Shown here: piece after piece, positions 11,574 to 24,829 of the stretch
Layout: the number at the start of each line of letters is the position of its first letter
How positions within the stretch are numbered: the stretch's first letter is position 1
Source: Primulina eburnea
Taxonomy: Eukaryota > Streptophyta > Magnoliopsida > Lamiales > Gesneriaceae
Length of the DNA: 64,000 bases
Direction of reading: 5' to 3'
NCBI RefSeq assembly: GCF_022965805.1
Contig: NC_133101.1
Coordinates: forward strand, 7,332,569 to 7,396,568
Program-made: the position numbers and the translations under genes
Notes under the pieces: generated by a model
Seen by the model: the letters and a program-made list of their open reading frames with translations, nothing else
What the model was told of the DNA's origin: nothing
Database searches by the model: none

Positions 11574-14500
11574 ATGGTGCTGTCACAGAAAATCCACGAA
11601 GCCTTCAAGGGGACGGTGGAGCGAATTACGAGTCCCCGCACCGTCTCCGCCTTCAAAGAGAAAGGCGTTCTTACCATCAATGAGTTCATCCTCGCTGGGG
11701 ATAACCTTGTTTCCAAGTGCCCCACATGGGCGTGGTAAATTTCCGGCTCTTGCCCTTGATCCCGAATCCTTATTTTCATTGATTGCCAATCCGTCTTGTG
11801 TATTCGCAGTTCTATCTTTGTCTGGGTTTTTTAGTTTGGTTTAACCTGATTTGCTAATGGATTATCGTGGAGCTAAAATGCGGTAACTGATTTTTTTTTA
11901 TGGCGGTGAAGTGAAATTTAATTTGTGAGTCAAAAGGTTGTTTCTTGGGATGTGGCAGTTGGGTCTTAACCCAATAGGCATAGCTGACTCCTGCTATTCA
12001 GTGAATTTGAAATTGATCATCATATATTCAGATTAGAACTTCATTGCTAAAATGTGGTGGGGGTTCTTATTGTGCGCCTTATAGTGTCAATTTTGCAATC
12101 ACGCTGTGATTCTCCAAGTAAGAGACATGGCATAGTTGAAAGTTTGATTTTGCGTGAAAGGAATTTTTACAGTTATTTCAGGTGAGATACGGTGAGATTA
12201 TTTTGCTCATGTTTTACTTCTTGATCCTCAGGGAATCAGGTGAACCTAGCAAGAGGAAATCATATTTGCCTACGGAAAAACAATTCTTGATAACTAGAAA
12301 TGGTAAGTGGTTTCCTAGGATTCTGGCAAATGCTGGCGTTTGCTCAAAAGTGCAATTATGAATAATATAACGAGTCACTGAATTTACGCGTGCTGGTAAT
12401 TGGTTAGTCTTGAGGTTTTTATCTTCAATAGGATATTCATTTATTATACTATTGAACAAATGTTGCCCAAAGATAGGTCATTCCAAAGCCTTTTTATGTC
12501 AGTTTTTTTATTTTGTTAATCATACACGGGCCTGTAGAATTTCTACCACCAAATGCCACATGCCATGGCTTTCTTAGAGAATAAGCCGCGTTTCACCTAT
12601 ATTTATCATTTTACAATATCATGCATGTACTTTGCCTTTCTGTCTTTTCTTTTTATATTATTCTTACTTAGCGAGCTTTCTACTTGCAGTCCCCTGTCTA
12701 CGTAGAGCTTCCTCTATAGAAGAAGAATATGAGGCTGCTGGAGGTGAAGTTTTACTTGAGAATGATGAGAATGATGGTTGGTTGGCAACTCATGGCAAAC
12801 CTAAAGGTGTATCAGTGGTTTTATTAATTGAGTTGCGAATATGTAATATTTATTATTTTATGTACTAGTCTTCCTCAACGACATTTTGCTGTGCTCATTA
12901 GAAAGCATAGACGACGAAGATGAAAACTTACCCTCCATGGAGACACTTGAAATCAGCAAAAAGAATACAATTCAGTCAATCCCATCTTATTTTGGTGGCG
13001 AGGAAGAGGAGGAGATTCCAGATATGGCAGAATTTGATGATGCAGACAACCTTGTTGAAAATGATCCTGTGAGTTAGTATTTATTGAGCGTGCTGACTAT
13101 TTATGCTTTTAGAGAAGTAGTTAGACAGTACCACTTGCTAAACTATTGGTGTTATTTATTAATTTTAAAAATTGTTTTGCTTATCCTTGATTCCTTGAGC
13201 ACAGTCAAGTGAGTCTAAGACGGTTCAGGCCTTCTGGCAACACACATGTTTAAAGTTCAAAATCTCCTCGTGGAGAACCTTTTCCTTTTCTTGGACTCTT
13301 TTTAGTCATCCTCATTTATTTGCATATGAATCAATCATACTGTAATCCTTGAATTTGTTTTTAAATGAAGATTGATGTGATGAATTTTTCAACATTTGTG
13401 GATTGTTTTCACTGTCTGGGTTTGAGGCAAGATGGCAACTAGAATAATACATCAGCCAGCTAAAGTGAACCTGAGAAACAAGCAAATGACGAACATACAA
13501 CTAAAATGGATTTTCCGTACCTATGTATGCTTGACATGGATAATGAGAAAATGATGTAGCCGATTAATAATAATATTACTATTTTTAACTTTTTGTTGAA
13601 TGCAGGCAATGCTTCAGAATGTATACCTTGTGGCCCACGAACCTGATGATGACAACATTCTACGAACACGAACATATGATGTTAGCATAACGTAGGCCAT
13701 CTTTGCTCTTGAAACCCATAAATACTTTTAGTTTCTTGCACCTTATATGATATTCTCTGACTCAGATATGACAAATACTACCAAACTCCCCGTGTATGGC
13801 TCACTGGTTATGACGAGGTCAGTTGCCTTAATTTTTAATCTTCATGGTTCATTTTTAATTTCTATTTAACAAAATCAGACAATTAGTGAGATGTTTGTGC
13901 CCGGTTATGGAAATGTTTCCATTTATTAGGAATAACAATATTTGTTACTGGTCAATGGCAGTCGAGGATGCTTCTACAACCAGAACTTGTTCTTGAAGAT
14001 GTTAGTCAAGACCATGCTCGCAAAACGGTGAGTTATTATTTTAGCATATTTTGGTGCCCTAGTCCATTTATAGGGCACAATTTTTTTTATTTGATCTTCT
14101 TTGGCTATTTGTAGTCATGTTTTAATCTGTACTGCTGATTTATAAGACCTCAATAACCCTAAAAAAGAGAGGAAGATCGGGGCTGAGAGTTTTAGGTCTC
14201 AAATTATTTGATCATTACTCCAAGTATCTGACTAGGTAACGAATAATATTTCTTAACATTGCTATCAGGTCACCATTGAAGACCATCCGCACTTGCCTGG
14301 AAAACATGCTTCTGTACATCCATGTCGCCATGGGGCAGTGATGAAGAAAATCATCGATGTTCTAATGTCACGAGGAGTAGAGCCTGAAGTTGACAAGTAT
14401 TTATTTTCTCCTACCTTTTATTTGCCAGCTATTGTTTTCCTATTGGTTCTGCCTTGAGTCATTCATTTTCCTCACAATCACTAGTATTTTGACTCCTACT

Positions 14501-15361
14501 TGGGAAGACTGTCAATATGACTGTTTTTATAATGCTTTGTTAGAAAGTCACGTCAGATTTACCCTCATCCTCGAGAAGATTAATCCCTGATATATAACCA
14601 AATAGCTGCTCAACATGTCTAGTCTGAAATGCAATGGCCTAGTCTGAAATGTAAATCCTGTTGTTATTTTTCTTGTTTTGTTTGTTATTCTCTATATGTA
14701 CTCCATGTGGCAAACCAGAAACTAGATAAAAAGACATGTTTTCATAGCCTAAAATTTGGTTAGCTAGATAGATTATTGAACAGGTCTCCATATTATGATT
14801 TACATATTGATGAGATTTTCTTTAAGTATAGAAAATCGGTATACTTAAAAAACAGAAGTTAGTTGAAAAACGTATTGATTCACTATTGAATCTCATAGCA
14901 ATTACTAAGCAAGGAGGTAGAAAAAGTGGAGAATCAAGGTTGGTCTGTTGTGAGACTCGAATATATGAGCTCAAAATATTGAGAAACAGCCCTTTAATTG
15001 ATTTATTTAAATACTCATTAAATTGTAAATTGGAAAAATAAGCCTTGCAAATGCGGATTTTTCTAATTCCGAGGTTTTAACAAAATGATTGTCAAATCCC
15101 AAAGGATTCTTGTATTAAATGTGTTAAATTTCCACCGTTTTGGTTTTCATTTTAATGCAAAAATTTCATTGGAGCTTGATACAAGGATTATATTATTTGA
15201 TTTCGACTGATCGTTTTTTGCCCTGATTCATTTAAATTCTGTTTGTAAATATAATTTCTTACAGGTACCTCTTCTTGTTTTTGAAATTCATGGCTTCTGT
15301 GATTCCTACCATAGAATATGATTACACGATGGACTTCGATCTAGGTAGCTCCAGCTCCTGA
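11574..15361 (+). CDS. ATG3: ATG3, autophagy E2-like enzyme for ATG8 lipidation
   Basis: Nine exons: 11574-11734, 12232-12302, 12690-12806, 12902-13068, 13606-13691, 13766-13817, 13962-14027, 14269-14396, 15265-15361. They total 945 nt (314 residues), essentially the length of other plant ATG3 proteins. ATG3 takes ATG8 from ATG7 and transfers it to phosphatidylethanolamine on the growing autophagosome membrane. Seen in order: N-terminal MVLSQKIHEAFKGTVERI (the membrane-sensing helix region), FILAGDNLVSKCPTW, an acidic flexible region rich in E/D (GGEEEEEIPDMAEFDDADN), TYDKYYQTPRVWLTGYDE, and VHPCRHGAVMKK with the catalytic cysteine at about residue 259. The C-terminus YDYTMDFDLGSSSS is typical. 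All introns are GT-AG. A copied fragment of exon 1 lies upstream. Confidence 0.96.
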
Positions 15362-16945
15362 GTTCAAGGTAAATCCACGGGCCATTGTTTTACTTATTTT
15401 GTGGTGTTCTGTTAGTATAAAATTTGCATATTTTTCAGCAACAGCCTTTCATTTAATTCGCTGAAATTGGGAAAATTTGATTAGAAGAGCAACTATGGTT
15501 TTGCGTTAGGCTGACAATTTACATAAGCCATATTTTTTGGGGGTAGAACCGCTGAAGATTGTCAATAGAGAGCGAATTCACCATATTCAAGTTTTTAATA
15601 TTCATTGATGACCAGCTCAAAATTGCTTGCTCTTATGATTCTCTCTTTATATTCAGATTGTCATGGTTAAGTAAATCTTACATTTTAAATCAGATTGGCA
15701 TATGTTATTTTGTACTTTCTTCAGTGCATCTGCATGTTTGGCACTTTCCTCAACCGAATCATGTTTAAAGAATGGGTGCCTTACTGTCTTTGAGAACATG
15801 AATGATTGACGGTTTTTCAGTCTTTCTCCATTCACTTCGAAATAAATTGTTTCAGAAAAGTTCCATTTAACAATTCTTGAATAATAGATTTTTAATTGTT
15901 TACTTTGACAATCTTTTTCCCATTTAAAAGGGTTCAAAACCAAAGAACGTAACAGGAACCTCCCCTCATTTGCTGTGGATTCATGGACTTGGCCATTTTT
16001 CAATTGTTTATTTTGTAGATGCTTACGACTAGAATGTTTTCCGAATGACACTCGGTAGTCAATGGTTTGAACCTTATTTTCTTGTCACTACTTTCACAGA
16101 TTGGTGTTAGCTATCATCAAGAAACCCTCATCATCTCGAAGCTGTTAACCCACCCCAAGATAGTTTTCTGTGGTCTGCTGCAAACTATTATCCCTGTATA
16201 TACGTTTATGAGTATAAAAAAAATTTAGTAGATTAATGGGTTTTGTTTTCATAGTCGTATTGAAAATTTGAAACACTCATTCGTTGTAAAATCTGGTATC
16301 CCCGTATTTCAAATGGATCAGCTTCTGTTCACTTGAACACAGTTGCCAAATTTGGATTATTGGCAAAAATTTGTATGCAGGCTCACGCATTGCATGTACA
16401 AGTTGAGTCCCAAGTTTGATATAAAATCCACGTGGGTCAGAAAAGAGTGTCTACCCTAAGAGAAGAAGCACAAAGGGGACAAAAATCAAAATATACATGT
16501 ATTTCTAAAACTACTATCAATCACAAAAAGAGTAGAAATATGGAGAGTAACTTCATAAATCTTACGGGAAAAAATTATTTGAGCCTCTAAACGTTTTGCT
16601 CCAAATATCGAGCTTCGCTTTGATTTAAGCGTAAATTATGATATAATACCTAATTGAAAATTAATTGAAGAGCTTTTTTGAAATCATGGTTTCACACACT
16701 TACCTTCTAGACATTAAAGTATAGCGGTTCTTTTAGAATGATGGATAAATATTTTCGGCGAGATAGTATCTCATGTCATACTTGTTCTGGTTCACCTCAG
16801 TTCGAACTAGAGGTGCTTCTCATTTTGCAAGGTTTAAAAACAAATTAGTACATCTCCAATACGTTGATATCGTTGTTGTATTATGGTGCGTCGAAATATG
16901 CATGTCAAATCCATAAATCTTTAGATGCAACGCATGTGTATGATT
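15362..16945. other. ATG3 3' flank and intergenic DNA
   Basis: AT-rich and without a convincing gene. The 132-codon minus-strand frame near 15653-16051 has no recognisable domain. Confidence 0.45.
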
Positions 16946-17112
16946 CAGGGACGAAGCCAGAAAATAAGGGTTGTGGGCAAAATTTAGGAGTACAATAGCA
17001 AGTATTATGGAGGAAAGTGAAAAAATATAATTATTTTTAGATCTCTAGTCAATAAAATTAAAAAATTGAGGGGGTAGTCGCACCCACCCATTCCCCATTA
17101 GTTCCGTACCTG
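16946..17112. mobile_element. hAT-like MITE with CAGG...CCTG ends
   Basis: A 167-bp segment opens CAGGGACGAAGCCA and closes AGTTCCGTACCTG; the ends are imperfect inverted repeats. Flanking 8-mers GTATGATT (16938-16945) and GAATGATT (17113-17120) match at seven of eight positions, as expected for a slightly aged 8-bp hAT target duplication. Non-coding. Confidence 0.65.
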
Positions 17113-17120
17113 GAATGATT

Positions 17121-18596
17121 AAAGGTTCTTTTTGATGTCCACTTTGATATTGTCATGTCCAAACTATCAGACAATTCTTCCAAGTTCAGTACATGTAATC
17201 AATGCTTCCATGCATCATAGGAAATCCTTTGGAGCATTTTCTGCATTTAACTTAGCAACATCTGCATATGTTGGTTGTCTTAAATATTACTAAGAAATTA
17301 TATCGTACAACGCCTTATAAAATGTTCTCAAACATTGTCAATGTACATATCCTCAAATATTCGTCAACAACACTGCCTATAACATCATAATTCATATGCA
17401 GGCAGCCGCATCCGATCCGCAACTTTCTGAAGTGATGACAATCCAAGATTATTGGGTGAATCTCTTCGTTTGACAAAGTAAGACACACTAATATGTAAAG
17501 CTTCAACAATTCTAAAAACAAACGTCTTCTCACTTGGAATCGTTTTCGATAAATCTTTTTTTATTGTAAACGAGAATATCAACGAAATAATCTTTATATA
17601 ATTTTCGTGCCAATCACCAAGTTCTCTATTTTTTCTTTCCGTTTGTAGTAAGGTATGCGGGTTCACTTCAACAATTTCTCGATTTAAAAATTAATTTACC
17701 ACCAAATTTCTCTGAGTTTGATCTTCATCACGTTAGGTCCACCCCCATCCTCGCATGGGGAAACATCTACGTATTTAAATCCTATTTTAACATAAATGAA
17801 GTTGAAAAAAATATTTGAACTTATTTTTCACCAACTATCAAAATATTTTATATAATAAAAATTTTATAACATATATATCTTTTTATGATAGCTATTTAAA
17901 TATAAAAAATAAATTCGTCATACATAAATTTTTTATACGTTGTCCATTATTACAAACACAAAGTTATACGTACTAAAAATGAAATCTTGGAGTCCAAATA
18001 TTTTCTAGAAAGATAAATCAAGCTTACTTGAAAGTGAAAGTAAAATATCATGAAATTGTTTATTAACGTTATTTGCAAATTATTATGTCAACTTGAAGGT
18101 TTATTCAGTACCCACCGAAAAATAATTTTTGAAAGTTCAATCGTTAGTAAAAAAAAATTAAATGAAGGAGTAATTTTGAAAATTATAAACTCTACAGGAG
18201 AATATTCAATTATAATAGCAAAGAATTTGATCGCCACATATTTTCATCTCTCATTCACTGGACACTGAATCACTGATGTAAGTGAATAGGAAAATTGTCT
18301 TAAAATATATTATCAAATAAATTAATTAAACTTTTATATTAATATCATAATTAAGAAACGAGAACAAATATCTAACGTGATAAGATTGGCAATCACCCGT
18401 GACACTTTTCCAGGCGTTCGCAAGTTCGAACCCTCCCAGCCCCTTTTTTCCCCTATTTTTCGTCTTCGCCCCCGTTCTCAAACTCTAGATTTTGCAGAAA
18501 TACCTTCGATTTTTCATCGTTTGAATCATGGCTAACTGATTTTTTTCTCATTCAATATCACAGGATTAAGTGATTTGAAAATCGCCCGCTCATTTC
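17121..18596. other. Intergenic DNA upstream of RPC4
   Basis: AT-rich, no gene seen. The last 180 bases (from about 18410) are pyrimidine- and C-rich and probably hold the RPC4 promoter and 5' UTR. A tRNA-like B-box string near 18428 is discussed among the rejected items. Confidence 0.45.
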
Positions 18597-19002
18597 ATGG
18601 ATCCAGATCCCCCTTCTGAAAGTCCAAGAAAGGTTCGCACTTGATCATTCTTTTCTTTTTTGGTTTTCTCCATCAACTTCTCAATCTATTCAAATCATTT
18701 TTCCCAGGTAAAATTCGCTCCCAAAGGCCCTCCTCGCAGACCTGCGAAATCCGCGACCACCAAAATGTATAGCTCAACTCAATAATTTTATCCCTTCAGA
18801 TGTTTATCCGCACACACACACTCACTTTTTTTCTAAAATTTAAAAAATTGGTAGTGAAACAGTAGCTGAGGATGTTGGAAGCGATGACGTCGAAGCTGAA
18901 CAGCGAGCTCTTCTTCGCCGAGTCGAGGTGATCTCTCTATCTCTGATTCGAGCTTTTGACCTTTTATTTATATACTCTCTGATTATTTATTGCCTTTCCC
19001 TT

Positions 19003-19056
<54 letters not shown>

Positions 19057-21306
19057 AGATATACACATCATGTCTTATTGTTATTTTTAATTTGTAAATA
19101 ATATTAAACAATTAATATAAAATAATTTTCGTTTAGAAAAGTTTGGGAAATTGGGGAAAATCCCACCCACAAACAGAAGTTTGGTTAACTTTCGGTTATT
19201 ATGTAGGTTATTAATTATTATATGCTTCCAAAAAGTTTACCTCGATTGGGATTTAAAGATTACTGTTTACAATTATGTATTTGGTTTTATTTTTTATTTT
19301 TTGTATTTTTTATTTGCAACTTTTGACCTGGTGGAGACAACATTAACAAACAAAAATCTTGATATTTAAATTGAGGGAAGCTTCCATACTAAAGAAGTCA
19401 TATAAAACTTCTCCTTGATTTGGGATTCTCTCTACGTCATGTATATTGATAGAAAGATCAAATAAAGTTTTCCATCAAGGGAAAGAGCCAGTATTTCCAA
19501 ATAATTCATGGGAACTCGAAAAACAGGAGATTAAGGATTGACAAACTGATGAACGCTCTACCAATACCTCTTTTGTCTCTATACCTTCTTTTGTTCTGCT
19601 GTGGGATAGGGCAGCAAGTTTATAGAATGATAATGTGCTGCAAGTTTTTTTACAGCTATAATTTTCCATTGCAGGATCTAGCAAGGCGTGGATCTAAAGT
19701 TGAGAAAAAATGTAATCTCCTTTCCTGCTCTTCTCATTAGCTTCTGCATTTGTTCCTTTATTCAGTGTCTGCTGCTTTGCTAGTTTATGTATGGATACTT
19801 AAGAGTATAAATAACATAGTATGAGCATTGAAAACTACAGCTTCGGTTCAAGTTGTATTTTCCCATGGAGTCGCGTCAACGCCCTTACGAACCTTTGGCA
19901 AACCAAGGGAAAGGGCCGAGGATAAAAGTGAAGCCGCTGATGCTGAAGAGGTGGCATTTGATAATAAGCAAATCAGTTTTGCCTCACCCTCAACTGATAA
20001 AATAGAAATTGCGGAAACTGGTACAGATTCAACCGATGCTGTTATCAAAAAGAAGAAAAGAGAATACATGGAACCCTGGGTAGTAATATATTGATATTTA
20101 ACTCCGATTTTTTTTTCATCCCGAAAAAGCGACAGAAATATAATTGTGCTTTATAAACCTATTATTTTGTGATGCTTACAGGATTATGAACATAGTAATT
20201 ATCCTGTTACCCTTCCTTTGAGGAGGCCTTATTCAGGAGATCCAGGTATTTCCTAAGTGCAATGCGGTACTTCAACAATAGAGCTCTTTCTGATTTTTGT
20301 CTTTCATAAAAAAAAACAAGATCTTAATCTTGGGAAACCGTAAGTATCGGGGAAAGCTTAGCTATCTTCCTGTTTCCTTTTTCCCAGAACTTCTTGATGA
20401 AGCTGAATTTGAGGACAATGCCAAGTATGATGAGAACACACTTTGTTCAGCTAAAGATCTTGACTTGCTGGTTGGTAATCTGCCTCACCAGTTCCACACT
20501 ACTCCCCTCCACCCCTAAACCATACCTACCAGCTCACGCATGCTGATGTATATAATGAGGGTGAATTAATGCAATATATATTCATCACAGGACCAAGATG
20601 ATACACCAAAGATGCTTCTATTTCAGTTTCCTGCTAATCTACCTCTAGACAGGGTAGACTCGAGAACCAACAGGGGAGATAGAGCTCATAGCTTGAAGGT
20701 ACTCGATAAATCAGATGCAAATCAGAAAGAGATACTTGGTAGCTCTTTTCCATCAGCGCCTCTGTCTGCTGCTGCTAAAGGGAAACAGATAGCTGGCAGC
20801 GCTCCAAGTGTCTCCACCAGCACAAAGGGTAAAGGAATATCTGGGAATGGATATGATTCGAGAAAAAAAATTGGTTTGGAGGAGTTGCCTAAAGGATACA
20901 TGGGCAAGATGCTGGTATACAAAAGTGGCAATGTTAAATTGAAGCTAGGAGATATCCTGTATGATGTGAGTAGCCTACTCTTTCATTAGTTTAATAATGA
21001 CACAAGATTAGTGAAGATATATCTTTAAGGTAACGAGTTTGTCTATTTCAACCACCGACATTGCCCCTGCATAATTCTGAAAGTATGCTGATGTTTGAAT
21101 AATTTTGCTCTCATTTTCGTGGATCGCAATTACATAACCCTTTTATCTTGCAGGTTTCTCCTGGCTCTGAATGCACATTTGCTCAAAATATTGTGGCTTT
21201 TAATACCAGCGATAGACACTGCTGTGAATTAGGGGCACTGATGAAACGGGCAGTTGTGAGTCCTGATATAGATTCGATGCTGGATAATGTAATCAATTTG
21301 GGATAA
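18597..21306 (+). CDS. NRPC4: DNA-directed RNA polymerase III subunit RPC4
   Basis: Nine exons: 18597-18632, 18708-18766, 18855-18927, 19675-19711, 19841-20079, 20182-20245, 20388-20470, 20591-20965, 21154-21306. They total 1119 nt (372 residues). RPC4 (Rpc53/POLR3D) pairs with RPC5 on Pol III and acts in promoter opening, termination and reinitiation at tRNA and 5S genes. The N-terminus is basic and disordered (VKFAPKGPPRRPAK). The C-terminal third carries the conserved RPC4 region: GLEELPKGYMGKMLVYKSG, then VKLKLGDILYDVSPGSECTF, and finally ELGALMKRAVVSPDIDSML. Low-complexity Ser/Thr/Lys linkers lie between. Intron 3 is the longest and contains a TA microsatellite. All sites are GT-AG, and phases close to a stop directly after NVINLG. 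Start choice is the only ATG in exon 1 before the basic region. Confidence 0.93.
19007..19049. repeat. (TA)n microsatellite in RPC4 intron 3
   Basis: Pure TA run inside the longest RPC4 intron. Confidence 0.9.
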
Positions 21307-21805
21307 ACGCCATTCGGTCCTATCAAGTTTTGTACATGGCTTCAAAACTGCAGAAAATGATTTCAACGACGTAGGAGTAAAAGATGGTACTACATCGAGA
21401 GCAGGGCAAAATTCAGAAACAAATTGTAGAAAGTGACATTTTGATGATAATGAAGTTTGATATTAACATCAACCTCAGGTATACATTTAGTGTCAAATTG
21501 TAAAAATTTTCTGAACACTTCACAAGTGGCATCCTACTTGATCCACTTCCATCAGATCCAGAATTCTAATAGTTTAAAAATGGATTGTGATAGGTTCTAG
21601 TAGCTGATATTTCAGCTCCACTTGATTAACAATCTAAATATCCAAGTTCTGATTGAAAAAGATTGGTTTATTTTACACATAACCCCCATGTACCAGTTAC
21701 ACATCCGACGACCTCAACAACATGAATACACAATACAAGATCGAAATCCCTCGATATAATGCTGCACAACGCTAGGAAGCATCAATGAACTCGACAGATT
21801 TATGA
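21307..21805. other. Shared 3' region of two convergent genes
   Basis: About 500 bases separate the RPC4 stop from the stop of the minus-strand gene. No coding potential is seen; both 3' UTRs should end here and may approach each other. Confidence 0.5.
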
Positions 21806-23849
21806 TCAAGCGCTCTGGACTCGACTTATAACAACTATCAATAGGACGACAACGGAAAGAAGCAAAGAAGTTCTAAGCTTCTCCTCGACAGGATCCATAA
21901 TACAATCTCTCTCGCCTTCGTCTGAAGGATGAAAAATGTCATGCGCGATCTCCGTGATCTTGTTAATCAGCTCCATGATTTTCGCTCTAGCGTTATTGAA
22001 AACCCTATCCATAATATCCTTCAATGGATTGGATCCATCATCAGGGGAGGCCTCAGCGCTTTCCCTTACTTCATCATCAACTACTCGAGAAGTTTAGCAA
22101 TGAAACTCGAGTTACACTGAATTCATAATTGTTTCACATTTTCAAGATTTAGTGCAGGCGTTTCAGACAAACCTTGAGTAATCGAACTTCTGAGCTCCCT
22201 AACGACATCATTGTTCAAGACAGCCTCCCAAACTGCTTTGTCGGATGATAAAGAAATCACCATCCTCTAAAATAAGTATCACATTTCAGTAAATCAAATC
22301 TCGAACAATAAAAGTGAAACTTCTCACGTTTGTATTACGATTTTCGCCCAAAGGCGAAAGCTCTGTGTGTGTTCAAGAAGTAGCAGAACTTTCTGCTGTA
22401 GCTCGAATAAAATAGACAGAAACAAGATAGTATTGATGAAGAACCTCAACAGAAGGATCGGTCTGCAATAAATGGAAGGCATCATAAACTCTCTGTGATC
22501 CTTGAGGTTGCAACATTTTATAATCACAGAGATACGGAAAGGACTCGACCCAATCCGACTCGAGCTCGTCAGAAGATATACTCTTTGTTGTCCCCATCGG
22601 ACTTCTATCTCCGCTGGGAAAATTCGTGCCTGAATCATCTGCAAGTTCTTCATTTGGACATTGTATACCAGCAACCCTGGAGATAAATAACTCAAAACAT
22701 AAGCTCTATCAGTATTTATACAACTAAAGACTGCATGATGGCTAAATATATTTGACTAGTCCACCAAATTTTACGATTTTGGGTTTTAGTAAGTTAACTT
22801 GTCAAATTTTGGTACTCGTCAGCTGCACCACATCAACAATTTTAGACATTTAGAAATTTTTAGTGTCGTAGTCAACAATCAATACTATATTGAAATAGGA
22901 TTAAAAGTAAAAAACATCAAAGTTACTTGGCACAAAAACCAAAATTTGAGTACTCATAGGCCAAAAAAACAAAATATAACAAGTCATATAACAAAAAGTT
23001 AATTTCCCAACCAAAACTAATCCCAAGTAGAGCTTGTTTCTTCACTCGTTCATATCACTTGAAACCAAGATCTATTTTCAAAGAAGGATTTTCCTGGTAC
23101 TCTAAAGCTCTAACCGAACCTAAACGTGCATGCAAATTTTCAGTCATTAATTTGCCCATTACTTAACAATAAATTGATGAGAATCAACATTCAACACCGT
23201 TTAACGATACCAAGAATTCATGAACCAGCGTATATTCAAGAACTTTTAAAAGTCATAGAATCCTTCTGAATCAAACACAAACATAAAATTATTTAGTTAT
23301 AATAATTTAAACAGAATTAAAATACTTCTTAAAAATTGGCAGATTCAAGAACTCTTACTGTTGTAGAGCAGAAACTGCGTTCTTCACTTCATCTCTAGAT
23401 GGAACAGTACTTGTAAACACAAAATCGTCGTAAAACGCACGCGCCGCCGCCTGTTCATCTCCACCGCTTCCCTCCACATACTCCCACTCTAAATCGTCAC
23501 AAGTAGGAGATGAACAAGCTCTCCACGCGGGTGTAGCCGCACCGGAAGCAGCAGAAATTGGAAGATTTATCAGTGAAGAAAAAGCAGACGACCCATTATT
23601 GTTATTATTAGAAGAAGAATTAGAGAGGTTTAAGTTTCTGTTCGGAGAGGACGGTTGCTTTATACGAGACCTCTTCGTTTTCCTTGAACTGGAAGTGGAA
23701 ACAAAGCCGGAGCCGGCGGAAGGCGAAAAGGGATCAGGCGGCGCGCCGCCGATGCCGCCCCTGACAGCTCTGTGGACGCTTCTGAGCATCCCGCCACCTC
23801 CACCGCTCCCTCCACCCATATTACTGCCGCCCCCGAGATACTTCCGCAT
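21806..23849 (-). CDS. Plant protein of unknown function with C-terminal membrane anchor
   Basis: Four exons: 23849-23359, 22676-22445, 22266-22173, 22080-21806; 1092 nt, 363 residues. I do not recognise a named domain. Residues 1-30 are Gly-rich (MRKYLGGG..., a run of Gly), followed by RSVHRAVRGGIGG and a Ser/Asn-rich low-complexity stretch with an NNNNN run. Then come DDLEWEYVEG and AFYDDFVFTSTVPSRDEV, which look conserved. The middle has SDWVESFPYLCDYKMLQPQG and RVYDAFHLLQTDPSV, then RMVISLSSDKAVWEAVLNNDVV. The last about 22 residues are hydrophobic (LLLSVVVLLIVVISRV) and end the protein, so it is probably tail-anchored in a membrane facing the cytosol. Exon 4 has two possible acceptors three bases apart. 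Joins are GT-AG and in frame. A function is not assignable. Confidence 0.8.
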
Positions 23850-24338
23850 GTTCTTATCTATATAGATACCGTTTTTTGTCCGTAGCTTTTCTATTCACAC
23901 AACTGAGAAAGGTGACGCTGCATGGTGTGTTGGATTTTTATTTTTAATTGGTAAAAATCAAAGCTTTGTATGCATTGCGATGACATATTTTAATTGTCCA
24001 AGACACTGTAGGACTTAATTAGGGATATATAAATTTACACTTTGATTTCAAATGATTCTAAAATGGATTTCGATCATCTACTGTATGGAAAATACATCAC
24101 CAAGTATTTTGCACTTTTTACAGATGATCACATGATCATCTTGTTTAATTTGACAATTTTTTAAATTTATCTCATATGATCTCCTCCAACTGAATCAAGT
24201 GATCATCTCGTTGTTAAAAATAAACATCATTAAATATTTGTCTTGTCAACTCAGTAGATGATCCAAATCCTTCCCAAATATGTGTTTGTTAGAAGTGGCT
24301 TTTTTTAATGAGATGCAAAAAGTATATATCCACATATT
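23850..24338. other. Upstream region of the unknown-function gene
   Basis: Leader and promoter of the minus-strand gene, then AT-rich DNA. No gene seen. Confidence 0.45.
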
Positions 24339-24347
24339 CATATCTTT

Positions 24348-24529
24348 GGCAACAAACTTATGTGAGACGGTTTCACGGGTATTATTTGTGAGACGGATCC
24401 CTTATTTGGGTCACCCATAAAAGAGTATTACTTTTATGCTAAGAGTACTATTTTTTATTGTGAATATGAGTATTGTTGACCCGTCTCACAGATTATGATT
24501 CGTGAGACGGTCTCACATGAGACTCACTC
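24348..24529 (+). mobile_element. Palindrome-ended MITE, copy 4, with exact 9-bp TSD
   Basis: A 182-bp element starts GGCAACAAACTTATGTGAGAC and ends GTCTCACATGAGACTCACTC. It is flanked by exact 9-bp repeats CATATCTTT (24339-24347 and 24530-24538). One of the best preserved copies. Confidence 0.9.
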
Positions 24530-24829
24530 CATATCTTTTAATCACATGTATAATATTAGTATCGGATAATATTAATATATCAGACATTAGATAAAAGATA
24601 ATAACTTTTATGAGATCTTGACTCAACATTTATTTTGATTGCATTTAAATTGAGACAGGAATGTAAATAGCTTCTATGATTGCGGGTTCTTAATTCCTTT
24701 TGGACTGAATAATTTGAAATCATATGTACGTTTTAATCCATGATTTCAAATATGTTTGGGTTGTTTTTAGATAAATTTAATTAAGAGGATATCGAATTAC
24801 TCTCCTATCAATCTAGTTTTAATGGAACA

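Noticed and set aside
15653..16051. 132-codon minus-strand frame downstream of ATG3
   Set aside because: AT-driven frame with no domain, likely within the 3' flank.
18378..18440. tRNA-like stretch with GTTCGAACCC B-box and pyrimidine tail
   Set aside because: No acceptor stem, no D or anticodon arm that pairs, and an A-box is not convincing. More likely chance or a SINE scrap in the RPC4 leader region.
22324..22695. 123-codon minus-strand frame
   Set aside because: Frame-shifted shadow of exon 2 of the unknown tail-anchored protein.
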